Assembly (NCBI GenBank): GCA_028551475.1
Contig: CM052359.1
Location: forward strand, 20,771,583 to 20,835,582
DNA: 64,000 nt
Reading direction: 5' to 3'
Source: Casuarina equisetifolia
Lineage: Eukaryota > Streptophyta > Magnoliopsida > Fagales > Casuarinaceae
Both the position numbers and the translations under genes were made by a program. This document shows, one piece after another, positions 1-11,638 of this stretch (position 1 is the stretch's first letter; the number at the start of each line of letters is the position of its first letter). Under the pieces are notes generated by a model that was not told where the DNA came from, searched no databases, and worked only from the letters and a program-made list of their open reading frames with translations.

Positions 1-34
1 AGTCTTATGTAACCCAAGCATAGATTCTACTTAT

Positions 35-279
35 TAGAGAATAATATGTATATAATAGCTCAACAAATGGTGTTATAATCAATTGATAATGCAAGCATTT
101 GTTTATCAAAGATACACGAACTATGAATGAATTGAAAAAATAAAGAAGAAATAGAGTAAAGACATATACATCAAAACAAGTACAATTCTACAATAGAATG
201 ACACATCTACCCAAATGGGCCAATGTGAATATGCGTGGGCTAATAGAAATAAATCATATGTGTTGCTATACTTTTAACA
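35..279 (-). repeat. Copia 3' LTR
   Basis: About 245 bp, homologous in the same orientation to 13339-13581. Read on the - strand it starts TGTTAAAAG, directly after the purine-rich tract AACTTGAGGGGGA (280-292), which is the usual Copia polypurine tract. The left end is set by alignment to the other copy. Confidence 0.65.
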
Positions 280-3130
280 TCCCCCTCAAGTTAATGTTGT
301 ATATAGGTTGTATATTCCTAACTTGCCAAGAAGAAAGTAGCATTGCTATATGCTAATTTTTTTGGTGAACAAATTTCTTAGTTGATCCTTGGTAGAAATA
401 TGAGAAGTTTGAATACTTACATGTGCAATCTTTTACCAGATGAAGTGATAATATGCTTGGTCTTTTTATGAACAATAAAGTTCGTAGCTCTTTTCATTTT
501 AGATTCATTTTCATAGAATAAAAAGATGAGTCTTATTCATGGTATGTGCAAATCATCTAGCAATCCCAATAGCAAAATCACCTTACATAACGTAATGGCT
601 AGGGGTTGATATTTAGACTTGTAGATGAACTTGAGATCGTCCCTTACTTTTAGCATCTTTAAGAAACAAGAGAATCATCAAGTTTTATAAGAAACCTATC
701 ACATATCTTTTACTTATAAGACATTTCCTATAATAATAATAATCACAATAAGTTTGTTAGTCTAACTTATTATTTAACCATGAGAGAGCGTTTCATGTAC
801 CTGACACTTCAAAAAGTTACCTCGTAGTGTGTTACCTTAAGAGTGCACATAAACTAGTGAAGGATGTGCATTGCATAAGACATGCCTTATTATGGTGAGA
901 TAAATAGGCTTTCCTACCAATTGTTGGTAGCTAGTGATATTTGTCAATGGAGGATCATTCACATCATCAATGACAACATTACTCTAGGGTAGCAAGCTTG
1001 TGATTCTCCTCCATAGGTTTATATCTTGCTAGACCACATTCTAATATGATCTTTGATGTATACTATTTGGTGAAATTTAAATGCAAGTGAACATGTCGAA
1101 CAAGTAATATAATGATAAGAGAGATATCGTTCCATAGAGATTGGTGATTACTAAGCCAACTAATTACTAACGGTAAACAACTCCTAGAATTTATCTAGCA
1201 AACAAAATTGATAGATAATAGATTAACTAACTAAATTTAAGAAAACTAAATACACGAAATATGTTAGAGCATATAATTTTACCATAATTACTAAGTATTA
1301 ATATTGATTATTTATGCTTGGAAGAGGGATAATATCTATGTGATAGCAGAATCTCCTAATTTATTAATTATCCTATGTCTAGGTATAATGAACCTATTTA
1401 GTTTGTTAATTCATTATATCTCTATACGTGAATTGAAACAAACCAAATGCATTAGGATCTATGAACGCTCCTAGTTTGCAACAAAAGCCACATAAACAAT
1501 ATGGTATATGTCTATCCATATTTAATTTATGGTTACACATTACAAGAAGCAATTGTATATTATCTCTTGTCGGTCTCAAACATGCAAATTAGATCATTTA
1601 AGTAGTAGCTAATCACTTAAAAGCATTAAACACAGTAATATGCAACTTCACATAAGCAAAATTTCTTGCAAAACATAACAATCATAAGATTCATACCATC
1701 ATTATTAGGTTACATCATAGCTCTAATGAAAGTAAACTAAAACATAAAGAAATAACGAGGAAGAACAATAATAGAAAATAAAGAAGACATCTTGAATCTA
1801 AGAACAATAAGTCTGTCATCCTTTTTGTCTTCTTTTTAAGAAAACCTTGAATTCTTGGCCTTTCTCTTGAGTTATGCTCAATTTTCTCATCTTCTTTCTT
1901 TTGCCTCATCTATTCTTTTAAATAGAGTTTTGGGTTTAGACCTTATCCCAATAGAAGTCGGTTTTGGATACCTAAAACAATTGGGTTTTGAACTCCTAAA
2001 TTAATTGAGATTTGAATTTCTAACATGACTAGGTTTTCTATTTATTTAGAAAACCCAACAATAATAGAAAATTTAATAATAATCATCCAAAGCCCAAGCT
2101 CATCTTGACTCTCTTGATCTTGATATTATGATTTTGTTGCATAATAAGCATCAGGTTTTCCCTATTCATCCTTTTTCTCCATGCCTCTTCATGCTATAAA
2201 AACAAGGCAAATTCAAGTAAATAAAGAGGAATTCAAATATTTTCTCATAAGCATTATATTATTTATTGTCTAAAAATAGGTAAAATAACTCTATAAAAAC
2301 AAAGTTATCATATACTTTCTCTAGTTGAGTAGGATCTAAGGTTTAGAATGTACAAATTCAATACTAAGAAAGCATTTCACTATTCCCAAGTCCTTCATGT
2401 GAAAACTAGAGTGTAAATAATCCTTTAATTTGACATTAAAGATTCATCTTTACCTGTGATAATCATATTATCAACATATATAAATAAAATGAGCAAATGT
2501 TTACCCATTGTCCTCATGAATAATGAGTAATCATGATATTAATGATGAAAGTCATTGTAGATCAAGAATTATGTGATCTTCTAGTACCACTATCTTAAGG
2601 CTTGCTTTAAATCATAAACTAATTTTCATCATCTGCTAGCCTTTGTCAAGTTCCCTTAAGAACTCATAGATAAACTTCAATATCAAGATCATGTTATAGG
2701 AAAGTATTATGAACATCTATCTAGTACAACCATTAACCATCCTTAGTGGTAAGGATATTTAAGACTTGCACATTTACCATCTTTCTAATTAAAGCAAAAG
2801 TCTCCTAGAAATCATTGCCCTCACATTGGTTATGTTCCTTTACCATTAATCATGCCTAGTAGTGCTTCACACTCCTATTAACTTTGTATTTAATTACTTA
2901 CAAGCAAAGAAACTAGATCTTATGTATGATTCAACTTTAATGTCTTGATCTCCAATTAGAGTTAAAGTCTACTAGGATCACATACAACTTCTTGATAGGT
3001 AGCAGGTTTGATGGTGGTAGATATGGCATCAATATATTGGTTATGCTATGGAGAAAGTCTGTAATATGACAAAACATAAGAGATAGAATGAGTAAAAGCA
3101 ATAGTGGCTTATTGGCAAGCAACAATATGG
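280..3130 (-). pseudogene. Copia RT and RNase H remnant
   Basis: Conceptual translation of the - strand, with many stops and frame changes, gives Copia reverse transcriptase and RNase H. Around 2467-2478 the RT catalytic motif reads YVDN, followed by MIITG, where active Copia elements have YVDD. The second catalytic Asp is therefore lost. Further left, about 330-560, the translation matches the RNase H end of Copia Pol: a degraded copy of the block with His-x-x-Thr-Lys-His, then the Asp-Gln-Leu-Ala region. The segment is interrupted by the solo LTR at 1064-2310. It cannot encode a working enzyme. Confidence 0.7.
1064..2310 (-). mobile_element. Solo LTR, Athila-type (S1)
   Basis: A 1247-bp sequence homologous to the LTRs of elements C and D, - orientation. 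On the + strand it starts TATTTGGTGAA (first base pair of the TG end mutated) and ends GTTATCA. It is flanked by a perfect 5-bp target duplication, TATAC, at 1059-1063 and 2311-2315, with no internal element sequence. This is the signature of LTR-LTR recombination. It interrupts the Copia RT/RNase H remnant. Confidence 0.88.
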
Positions 3131-3179
3131 TAGCAAGAGTTTTAGAGTTTTTGTAAATCCTCCTTTAAGGATGATGATG

Positions 3180-6100
3180 TTGCTCGGGTCATCTTTTAGG
3201 TCAACAATCACTCATTTTCCACTTTGAGTCTCACACAGCCGGTTTTCACTTAGGTTATGCATCCAAGCCTTCTCTTTTAGTTTCTACTAATCCGACTCAC
3301 GAGTCTTACCCATATTTCTACCAAATTGGGCTGGCCAATCATGACTGCACATTAGGCCACCCTTTTTAGCCTTAAGCCTTAGCTACTTTAAGGCCTAAAC
3401 CATTAATCAAAGATGAGAGACTTGTTCTTGCTGCAAAAAGGTTGGCCACAAAGTTAGGGACTATTTATTCTTAGCTAAATGTTCCAATTGTGGCATAATG
3501 GAGCATCGATAGGACAAACGCTATAAGTTAGTGGGGTATCCACACAAAGGAAACAAAAAGTTTATTGTGAGTCAAATCAATGGCGATGACAATTCTAATA
3601 CCAAGACCTTTGCTCTCACTCCAACATAATTTACCAAGCTAGTCAATAGCCCTAGAAATGGGATAGAATTTGTTGCAAACAATATTCAAGGTGTATCTTT
3701 TTAATGTTGCTAAAATATTTTACATGATTTGTAGACACAAGAATTAGTGACCATATAACTAGTAATTTTAATTATCTAAAATCTCATCAATTAGTAGCAT
3801 ATGAATCTAAGATTATATGATTGCCCATGATGAGATGATTCCAGTGACACACACAAGTCATTTTACCATTCACTTGAATGATGCTTTATATTTCCTAGTT
3901 ATTTCTACAAACCTTATGGCTATAACAAATGTCTCTAACTTCCATTGTTGTATCATCCTTTTACCTAGTTGTTGTATCTTCTACGACCAATGGGGTGGGA
4001 GTATGATTAGAGTTTTAGTATGAAACATGACCTATACATCTTAAAGTCATCTAAAGAGCAACATTAGCATGATCATGTAATAGATAAAATTATACTTTTT
4101 GTTTCAACAATTCAGGTAACAAATTTCAAACTTTTATGAATTGTAACAGTTTACATCCACATTTAGAACATTAATTTGTATCTATCATGCATATGTTTTT
4201 AACTTAATGGATATACACTCATTAGATTCCATTATGTCTTGTTTTGTGTTTTCATTGGTGAAACAAACACGTTTGCCTTTCTTATTGATAACTTTATTTT
4301 TTATAGGATTATTTTGTTTAGTTGAGGCCATATATAATATAGTATTTGTGAAAATATATGAACATTTATCTCTATTTATCAAAATCATGTTTTTTTCATG
4401 TAGAAAACCCTAAAAGGCAATAAACTAATAGAAGAGAAAGAAAACAACAAGGGAAATAAGGTTTGTTATCACATATGGGAAGGAAAAAGTGTAGTTTTTT
4501 ATTGGGCAGGAAAGTGCCACACGAGGGGTTTCTTTTTGGAGTGTTTATTATCATGGAAAAGTCCAAGGGAGGAAAAAGAATTGTGCTTTGTCATGATGGA
4601 GGCTAGTTGGAGAGGTAGAGAAGAAGAGAGAAAGGGGCAAGTTGTGAATGCAAGAGAAAGGTGAACGTAGGTGTGGGACAGTTGTACGATAGTCAACTCG
4701 AACGCCTCCACGTTTGCTTTCTCTAGTGACCAAAACCTAGACAAGAAGCGGTGGTAATGTGACAACGGGACCCATCTCCGGTTGATCTTGGTTGATTTCT
4801 GGCTATCTGAGCTATTTTCTAATAAATTTGATCAGTTTTTGACAAGTGGATGGCAAATGCCATTTGGGCTTATGTTCTAGAAAATCTATAAGTTTTCAAT
4901 AGATCTGCATAATTTTTGGGTAGGTCAGCATCTTAGGCTTCCTTTTGGTGGGTTTCCATGAAGAATAGTGGCAGCGCATGGTGGCATATAGTGGCACATG
5001 GCAGTAGTGTGTGAAAGTGCATGACGGTAGCATGTGGTAGCGCATTTCTGCATGTTTTCTTCCTCATGTTTTGAATAGCTTCTTCTACTCCCTCTAAGGT
5101 GTAGATTTGTGCAATGTTTCTATGATTTGAAGATATTATGGTGACAACCTTGGTGTTTTTAATTTACACAATGCTTTGTTCAAGTTTTCACATTGGTTTT
5201 GCTTACTTTGACTTTATGTTTTAGTTTTCTTTATTAGAGCTACGATGTAACTTAATTATGATGGTATAAATATTATGATTATGATGGTTTGTGAGATATT
5301 TTATGCATGTGAAGTTGCATATTATTGTGTTTAATGCATTTGAGTGATTAGCTACCACTTGGATCATTTGATTTGCATGTTAGAGACTGACAGGAAATGA
5401 CATGTAGTTGCTTCATGTAATGTGCAACCATAGACTAATATGGATAGACATAGACTATATGATTTGTGTGGCTTTAGGTGTAAATTGAAATTTTCATAAA
5501 TCATAATGTATATAGTTCATTTCAATTCACATAAAGAGATATAGTGAGTTAATGAACTAAGTAGGTTCATTATACCTAGACATAGGATAATGAATAAATT
5601 AAGAAATTTCACTATCACATTAATAAAATAAATTTTGCAAGCATAAATAATTAACATTACTACCTAGTAGTTAGCTAAAATTGGATGCTCTAACATGTTT
5701 CATTTATTAATTTTTCTTAAATTTAGTTGGTTAGTTTATTCTCTCTTATTTTGGTTTGCTAGATAAATTCTAGGAACTATTTACCGTTAGTAATTAGTTA
5801 GCTTAGAAATTACTAGTCTTTATGGGACAATATCTTACTTATCATTATATTATTTGTTCAACATGTCACTTGTATGTAGGATTTCACTGAACACTTATCT
5901 AGCCCCACATCCACTTAAGTCATTTTTGAATTGATCTATGTAGATATATAGGGGCTTACAAGGTTTCAATGTTTTCAAGTGCAAAGTATTGTCTCACAAT
6001 TATCAATGGTTTTTCACAAGGGACATTGGCATTCCTCATAAAAACCATAACTGAAAGTTTGGTCAAGTTCAAGACCTTTTTTTGCCATGGTTTCAACATA

Positions 6101-6663
6101 GTTTGAAACTAATTCTATGTGTCACATAAATAACACACTTGATTTTTTTTAGGTACGAAGGCACATTAGTTTTTGAGTCTCATGGCATTGTTCATGAGAG
6201 TTCATGCTTATATATACCTTAATGGAATTGGCTCTTGGAGAGAAAATATTGCCATCTTTTCAATGTTACATTTATGCTAAAGTTTTAAATGCACTTACTC
6301 ATTAGATTTTAAAGTGAATGTATCTTTTCTACCACTTATTTGATTAATAAGACACCAACTTAAGTTCTCAAGAGGTAAGATCTATTTGAGATTTTCTTTG
6401 GCAAGTTTCATTTTTAGATTACTTGAGAATATTTGGATACCTATGCTATACTATAGGCCTCACATAGCATGACAAATTTAGACATTGGGCCATTACATGC
6501 ATCTTTATATGATATCCTCATGCAAAAAACACATCACCTGTTTAAAATTGAAAGAGATCAATCTATCACTACTCGTGACATTGTCTTTCATAAGGATATT
6601 TTTTCATTTGCATAACTTGCCCTTACTTGTTATCATGTGCTTTTATCACCTCATATAGCTATT
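3180..6663 (+). pseudogene. Copia gag knuckle, protease and integrase remnant, + strand
   Basis: On the + strand this segment translates, with many stops, into the N-terminal half of a Copia polyprotein. At about 3480-3545 is a gag zinc knuckle of the form C-x2-C-x4-H with the last Cys changed to Arg, followed by the usual Tyr-Lys-Leu-x-Gly-Tyr-Pro. At about 3720-4020 is the protease and pre-integrase region. From 5899 to about 6660 is the integrase core and C-terminal part, recognisable by Gly-Ile-Val-His-Glu-Ser-Ser-Cys, then Glu-Arg-Lys and the Tyr-Leu-Ile-Asn-Lys-Thr-Pro-Thr stretch. It is split by the solo LTR at 4286-5893 and ends at element A. No RT or RNase H follows on this strand. 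Confidence 0.68.
4286..5893 (+). mobile_element. Solo LTR, Athila-type, long U3 form (S2)
   Basis: A 1608-bp LTR starting TGATAAC and ending CTGAACA, flanked by perfect 5-bp duplications CTTAT at 4281-4285 and 5894-5898. The right half (about 5090-5893) is close to the LTR of element A. The left half has its own GC-richer block (about 4600-5050) with repeated GTGGCA/GTAGC-like words. It sits between the protease and integrase parts of the + strand Copia remnant. Confidence 0.88.
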
Positions 6664-8026
6664 TGATAACTTTATTTTATATAGAGTTATTGTTATTATT
6701 TTAGGTTATATTTATATAAATTTTATTAAATTATATTTATATTTATTTATATTTATATATTTTTTGTTATTTTATGCAGTAAACCCAAAATAGAAGATAA
6801 ATGAAAAAAAAAAGAGTTATGGGCTTTTATTGATAGCACAAATCGTGACCTATTGGGTTTTGGAAGTGGATTAACAAAAGAGAGGAAGGTCGTGTATTGC
6901 CGGGGGTGAATAATCAGGTTTTGAGCTTAGAGAACTAAAAGAAAGAGAAATAGAGGAGAGCGGTGACCGGAGAGAGGTGCGGGAACTCATCGAGACTTTG
7001 CCGTGCATGATAGTGAGGGTCCACCAGAGATCGCGGCAGTCGTGTGACAGCCGACTACCGTTGTCTTTTTAGGCGAGAACCCATCACCGGCGTTTAAAGT
7101 GCATTTTCTGGCCAACTTTGGAGGCTTTCTGACAATTTGAAAGTAGATGTGAATTCCTAGAGAGATTTCTGGCCTTTCTGTACCAGTTTCGCGGCGATTT
7201 ACGGCGGTTTCCAATGAAGAAGTGGAAACTCCAACTTCATCCATTCTGTTAGATCTATGTATTTCTGTGGTAGATTTGCACGATATTTTTACAGATCTGC
7301 AACCTAGGTGTCCCGATCTACGTTTCTAGAAGTTTCTGTGAAGATCGGCTTGTGGAGGCTCATGCGAAAGCGTGTTTCAGCTTGTTTTTGTTCTGTTCTT
7401 CAGACAGCTTCTTCTTCACCCTGTGATGTGCAGATTTGTGCAATTTATTTTGTGATTTGAAGACATTGGTGACAGCTTTAATGTTTTTAAATTCTAGAAT
7501 GTTTTGTTCATGTTTTTGCACTGATTTAGTTTATTTAAATATGTTGTTTTAGTTTAGTGTGTTAGAGCTTCGATTGAACTTAATTATAATGTATGAATGT
7601 TACGATTATTTACGTTTTATGAGATATTTTATGAATGTGAAGTTGTACGTTACGGAGTTTAATGCTTTTAGGTGATTAGCTACCACTTAGATGACTTGAT
7701 TTGCATGTTAGAGACCGACAGGAAATAGCATGCAGTTGCTTCATGTAATATGCAACCATAGATTAGTATGGATAGACATATACCATATGATTTGTGTGGC
7801 TTTAGGTGTAAAATTGAATATTCACAAATCTTAATGCATTTAGCTTATTTAATTCATATGCAGACTCACAGTGAGTTAATGAGCTAAGTAGGTTCGCTAT
7901 ACCTAGACATAGGATAGTGAATAAGTTAGGAGATTCTACCATCACATAAGTAGAATTAATCTTGCTAGCATGGATGATCGAACACTTGTTCAATATGTAT
8001 ACTTGCATGTAGAATTTCACCGAACA
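6664..8026 (+). repeat. Element A 5' LTR
   Basis: 1363 bp, TGATAAC to CGAACA. It aligns with 11639-13212 but lacks about 200 bp present at roughly 12975-13170 of the 3' copy, so it suffered a deletion near 7990. A GC-rich block lies at about 6950-7380. Confidence 0.85.
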
Positions 8027-8032
8027 AGTTTT

Positions 8033-8050
8033 TGGCGCCGTTGTTGAGAA
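8033..8050 (+). promoter_or_regulatory. Primer binding site, tRNA-Asp type, decayed
   Basis: Reads TGGCGCCGTTGTTGAGAA. The intact site in element D (18 bases complementary to the 3' end of plant tRNA-Asp) reads TGGCGCCGTTGCCGGGGA. All four differences are C-to-T or G-to-A changes. Athila elements are known to use tRNA-Asp. Confidence 0.8.
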
Positions 8051-8171
8051 TTGGTTGTTTTACTACTGATTAATATCAATATCGAATAGCTTCTCAGTTT
8101 AATCTAGCTTTTGTTGCTTTTATTTTATTTCTACTTTTAATCTTGTGTTTTGTTGTAGAGAAAAGATCAAG

Positions 8172-9755
8172 ATGGAGAATAATGATGGTACACTTAAATT
8201 GCTGAAAGATTATGCACCATCATTTTGGAATACCATAACAAGCTTCCAGAGGCCTGCAAGTTAGGCAAACAACTTTGAGATCAAGCCTATGCTCATTAAG
8301 ATGCTTCAAAAATCTGTGCAATATAATGGGCTACCAAATGAGGATCCAAATGCTCATGTTGAAGTATTTCTTGAATTCTGTGACATGATTGGAGATCATG
8401 GAGTCACAGAAGATGTTATTAGGTTAAAGCTATTTCCATATTCTCTTAAAGATACAACAAAAAATTGGTTCTCTTCACTTCCTACAGGATTGATTACTAC
8501 ATGGGATGATTTGGCTCAGAAATTTCTTGGTAAGTTCTTTCCTTTTGCAAGATTTACTAAATTGTGTAACGACATTTTCACTTTTGAGCAGATGAATTAT
8601 TGTATGAAGCTTGGGAAAGATTCAAGGAACTTCTGAGGATATGTCCAAATCATGGACTACCCACATGGCTACAGGTACAAACTTTTTATGATGGGTGTAG
8701 TATGAATCTTCGTTGTGTAATTGATACAGCTGTAGGAGGGGACTTACATAGTAAAATACCAGAAGAGGCATTTAATTTTCTAGAGGAGATGACATTTGAT
8801 AACTATCAATGGTCTATTGAGAGACTACTAATGCATCAAGCAAGTGGAGTCTATGAAGTAGATACCCTCGCCGACTTACATGCAAAAGTGGAAGTGTTCC
8901 TAAAGAATAGAGAATGTGAATTTTATGGTGGAGCACATGAGAGCACAGAATGTCAAGTAGGTAACCCTTATGCTCATTATAATGATTATGCTAATTTTGT
9001 TGGGATTCCTAGTGAGTCACAAAATGATTATTACTCCAATATGTACAATCCGAGATGGCACAACCATCAAACTTTTTCATAGAGTAACCCAAGTGAGATG
9101 AGACCACAACCAACATTTTGGTAAATAGAAGAAGTGAAACCTAACTTAGAAGACATGATCAGCGAGTTGGCCAACACCACATAGAACATTTCAGAGAGGA
9201 CTAAAGCAAGTTTTCAAAGAAACGAAGCTTCATTCCAAAGTTAGAGGTGCAAATGAGTCAACTGATTAGCATGATCTCAAAGAATCAGGAGGGTTCTTGG
9301 CCTTGCAATGTGGAGAAAAGCCCTATAGATACCAAAGAGGCAATAACCTTAACATGTGGCATGCAATTGGGAAAAGATAATGTTGACATGAATATTTTTC
9401 AAGAAACGAATACGGATGTTAGCATTCAACTTGAGGAGGCACTAAGGAAAAACCTTGTTCTAGTAAATCATGAATCCTTTATGCCTCAAACTCCATCTAC
9501 CCAGAGATTCCAGTAACGTGTAAAAGATAAGCAGTTTTTGGAATTCCTTGATATATCTTTAAAATTGCACATTAATATTCCTTTTGCAGATACTCCAGTT
9601 CAAATATCTAGTTGTGTAGAATTGTTAAAAGAGACACAAGAGAACAAAGGAAAGCTTTAAGTATATGAGATAATTGTGCTTATTGAAGAATGGTCAACCA
9701 TCAAATGACACAAGCTGTCTTCAAAACTATTGGAGTTCCATCCTCCTTGAGCAAT
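8172..9755 (+). pseudogene. Element A gag (broken), fused to post-integrase sequence
   Basis: The Retrotrans_gag capsid domain is clear (for example FPYSLKDTTKNWFSSLP, then TTWDDLAQKFL), starting at ATG 8172. A TAG interrupts it near 8262. A frameshift near 8590-8630 separates two open stretches (8289-8636 and 8600-9082). The zinc knuckle near 8915-8955 has the form C-x2-C-x3-H-x4-C, but its second Cys is Tyr. Relative to element C about two dozen residues are missing before the knuckle, as in element D. After the gag C-terminal part (about 9480-9725) the reading runs, near 9738-9752, directly into sequence that in element C lies beyond the integrase stop. The product, if any, would be non-functional. 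Confidence 0.8.
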
Positions 9756-11638
9756 GTGGAGGATAGTTTGGTTGAAAACTATAAAGCAAGCACTTCTTCG
9801 GAGGCAACCCAAGTACTTTATGGTCATTTAGTTAGAAATCTTTTGTTAGCAGTTTGATTAAAAGGCTGTCACCCTATGCTCATCATAGCTCATTTGACAA
9901 CCTGTAATCAGGGGAGTTTTCCTTGTTCCTTCTTTACTATTGCTTTATTTTCTTTTATCATTGAGAAGAATGCTTCATTTAAGTTTGGGGGTGCTGCTAC
10001 TATTGTTGGAAGTGTGCTGTTTTGTTAGGTTGTGTTAGAGGTTATGTATTGTGGTAGTTGTGGTTATGTTGGAAGTGTTAGTATTAAAATTTTTTGTGTT
10101 GTGTTAGAAAGTCTATTTTTTTTATATAAATTTTTTTTCTTGTGTTGGACCATGATTTCTATGATTGGATTCTTTATTGTGCATTCTTGGCAATTCTTAG
10201 GGAGATGTAAATTTTGTTCAAACTTGCAATTGTGGTATGATGTAAGTGTGATTCTAATTATGTTGATTCACTTATTGAGCACTAAAAGTTTGCATTTTCT
10301 TGAAATTGTGTGTATCTTTAAAGGACATTCATGTGAAGTGTGTGATTTTCTTAGATCTCACCTGGATCTTAGAATTTGCTTGAGTTCCTCTTGAGACAAA
10401 ATCCTAGGTTGCATCTAACTAAGAAAATGATTTAGGCCATCTTTTGATTTATTGAGCCTTTCAAGCTAACCTTATTTACTTATCCCCAGTCACCCTGTTG
10501 AGCCTTGTTCTTATCTTGATTTTGTTAAATGACACTTGCATATATATCTCTGAGCCTTTTGATCAATTTGTCCTATTGTCCTATGCCCATGAACATATTG
10601 ACTTCTGGTGTGTACAAGTTTGTTTGAGCATGAGAGAAGTCGAGGGGAAAGATGTAGTATGATTGATCGCAATGATTGTGTGTGATATAGTTTATCAATG
10701 CAAAAAAAAAAGAAAAGAAAAGAAAAAAGAAAGAAGAAGCATTTGCTTTAGGATGAAATCATCTTATTATCTTTTGTTAGATTCAAGCCACATAGTTCTC
10801 TAAAGGAGATCTTTGAGCCTTATTATTGAATATCATTGATAAGAGAGGGTTGAGGTGGCTATATGTGTTAATGCTTTTGTTTTTGCTTTGTCATTACACA
10901 CATGATTGTGCCTTTTGGATATTGTCAATGTATGATTGGACAAGAAAGAATGAGACTAAGTGGCAGTGAAAAGATCATTTTCATGGAGTAAAAAGGTAGA
11001 GAGGGGCTAAAGTTTTGATGAGATCCTAGAAAGTAATGTGTTCATGGGTTATTTGAGCTTAAATGACTTCCATCTTACCCTTAGCCCAGCCTTACATTAC
11101 AAGCTTATGAAAGTCCTATTGATTCTTGGTTAGATGATTGACTTACATTAGTGGAGAGAGGAATGACAAACAAACCTATGAGATTTGGTCAAAGATTTTG
11201 AGAGATTGCATATTAATGTGAATCTATTTGGAGTGCATGCAATTGAGACAAAATGCAGATTTACATACACACACACACGTGGTTGACATAGTCAAGAGTC
11301 TATCTTACCTTATAAACCAATTGCATTGTTTGGATGAAAGTTATATTTTTCTTTGAATTGTTAAGTTGAGCAATTAAGGGAGAATATCATAGAAGGATTG
11401 GTTGTATGTGTTGTTTTGTTCTTTTGCTCGAGGACAAGCAAAATTCTAAGTTTGGGGGTGTTTGGAAGAATATTATGGAAATATTGGTTGTGTTGTTAAA
11501 ATAGGTTGTTTAGTGCTTTTTGTGGATAATTTTTTTGTGCTTTTTGTGAGTAAATTTATTTATTTATTTTTATGTTGTCATAATATATTGTTTAGAGCTT
11601 TTGCTCGAGGACGAGCAAAATGTTAAGTTTGGGGGTGT
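9756..11638 (+). other. Element A non-coding 3' region with hairpins and polypurine tract
   Basis: About 1.9 kb between gag and the 3' LTR, in the place where some Athila elements carry an env-like gene. It aligns in blocks with 60009-61618 (C), 30371-31435 plus 42918-43350 (B) and 37895-39450 (D, reversed). No frame is kept open among the copies. A short CA run lies near 11268. The polypurine tract AAGTTTGGGGG is at 11625-11635, and an upstream hairpin is at 11599-11620. A second copy of both lies at 11422-11458. Confidence 0.7.
11599..11620 (+). other. Hairpin upstream of polypurine tract, element A
   Basis: Perfect 9-bp stem (TTTTGCTCG pairing with CGAGCAAAA) with loop AGGA, five bases before the polypurine tract. 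Equivalent structures are at 61579-61600 (one mismatch) and at 37899-37920 on the - strand (perfect, with one changed base pair). Confidence 0.7.

Noticed and set aside
10032..10394. 120-codon hydrophobic + strand frame in the env position of element A
   Set aside because: The frame is not kept in the aligned regions of B, C or D, and its composition is simply T-rich. Not called an env-like gene.
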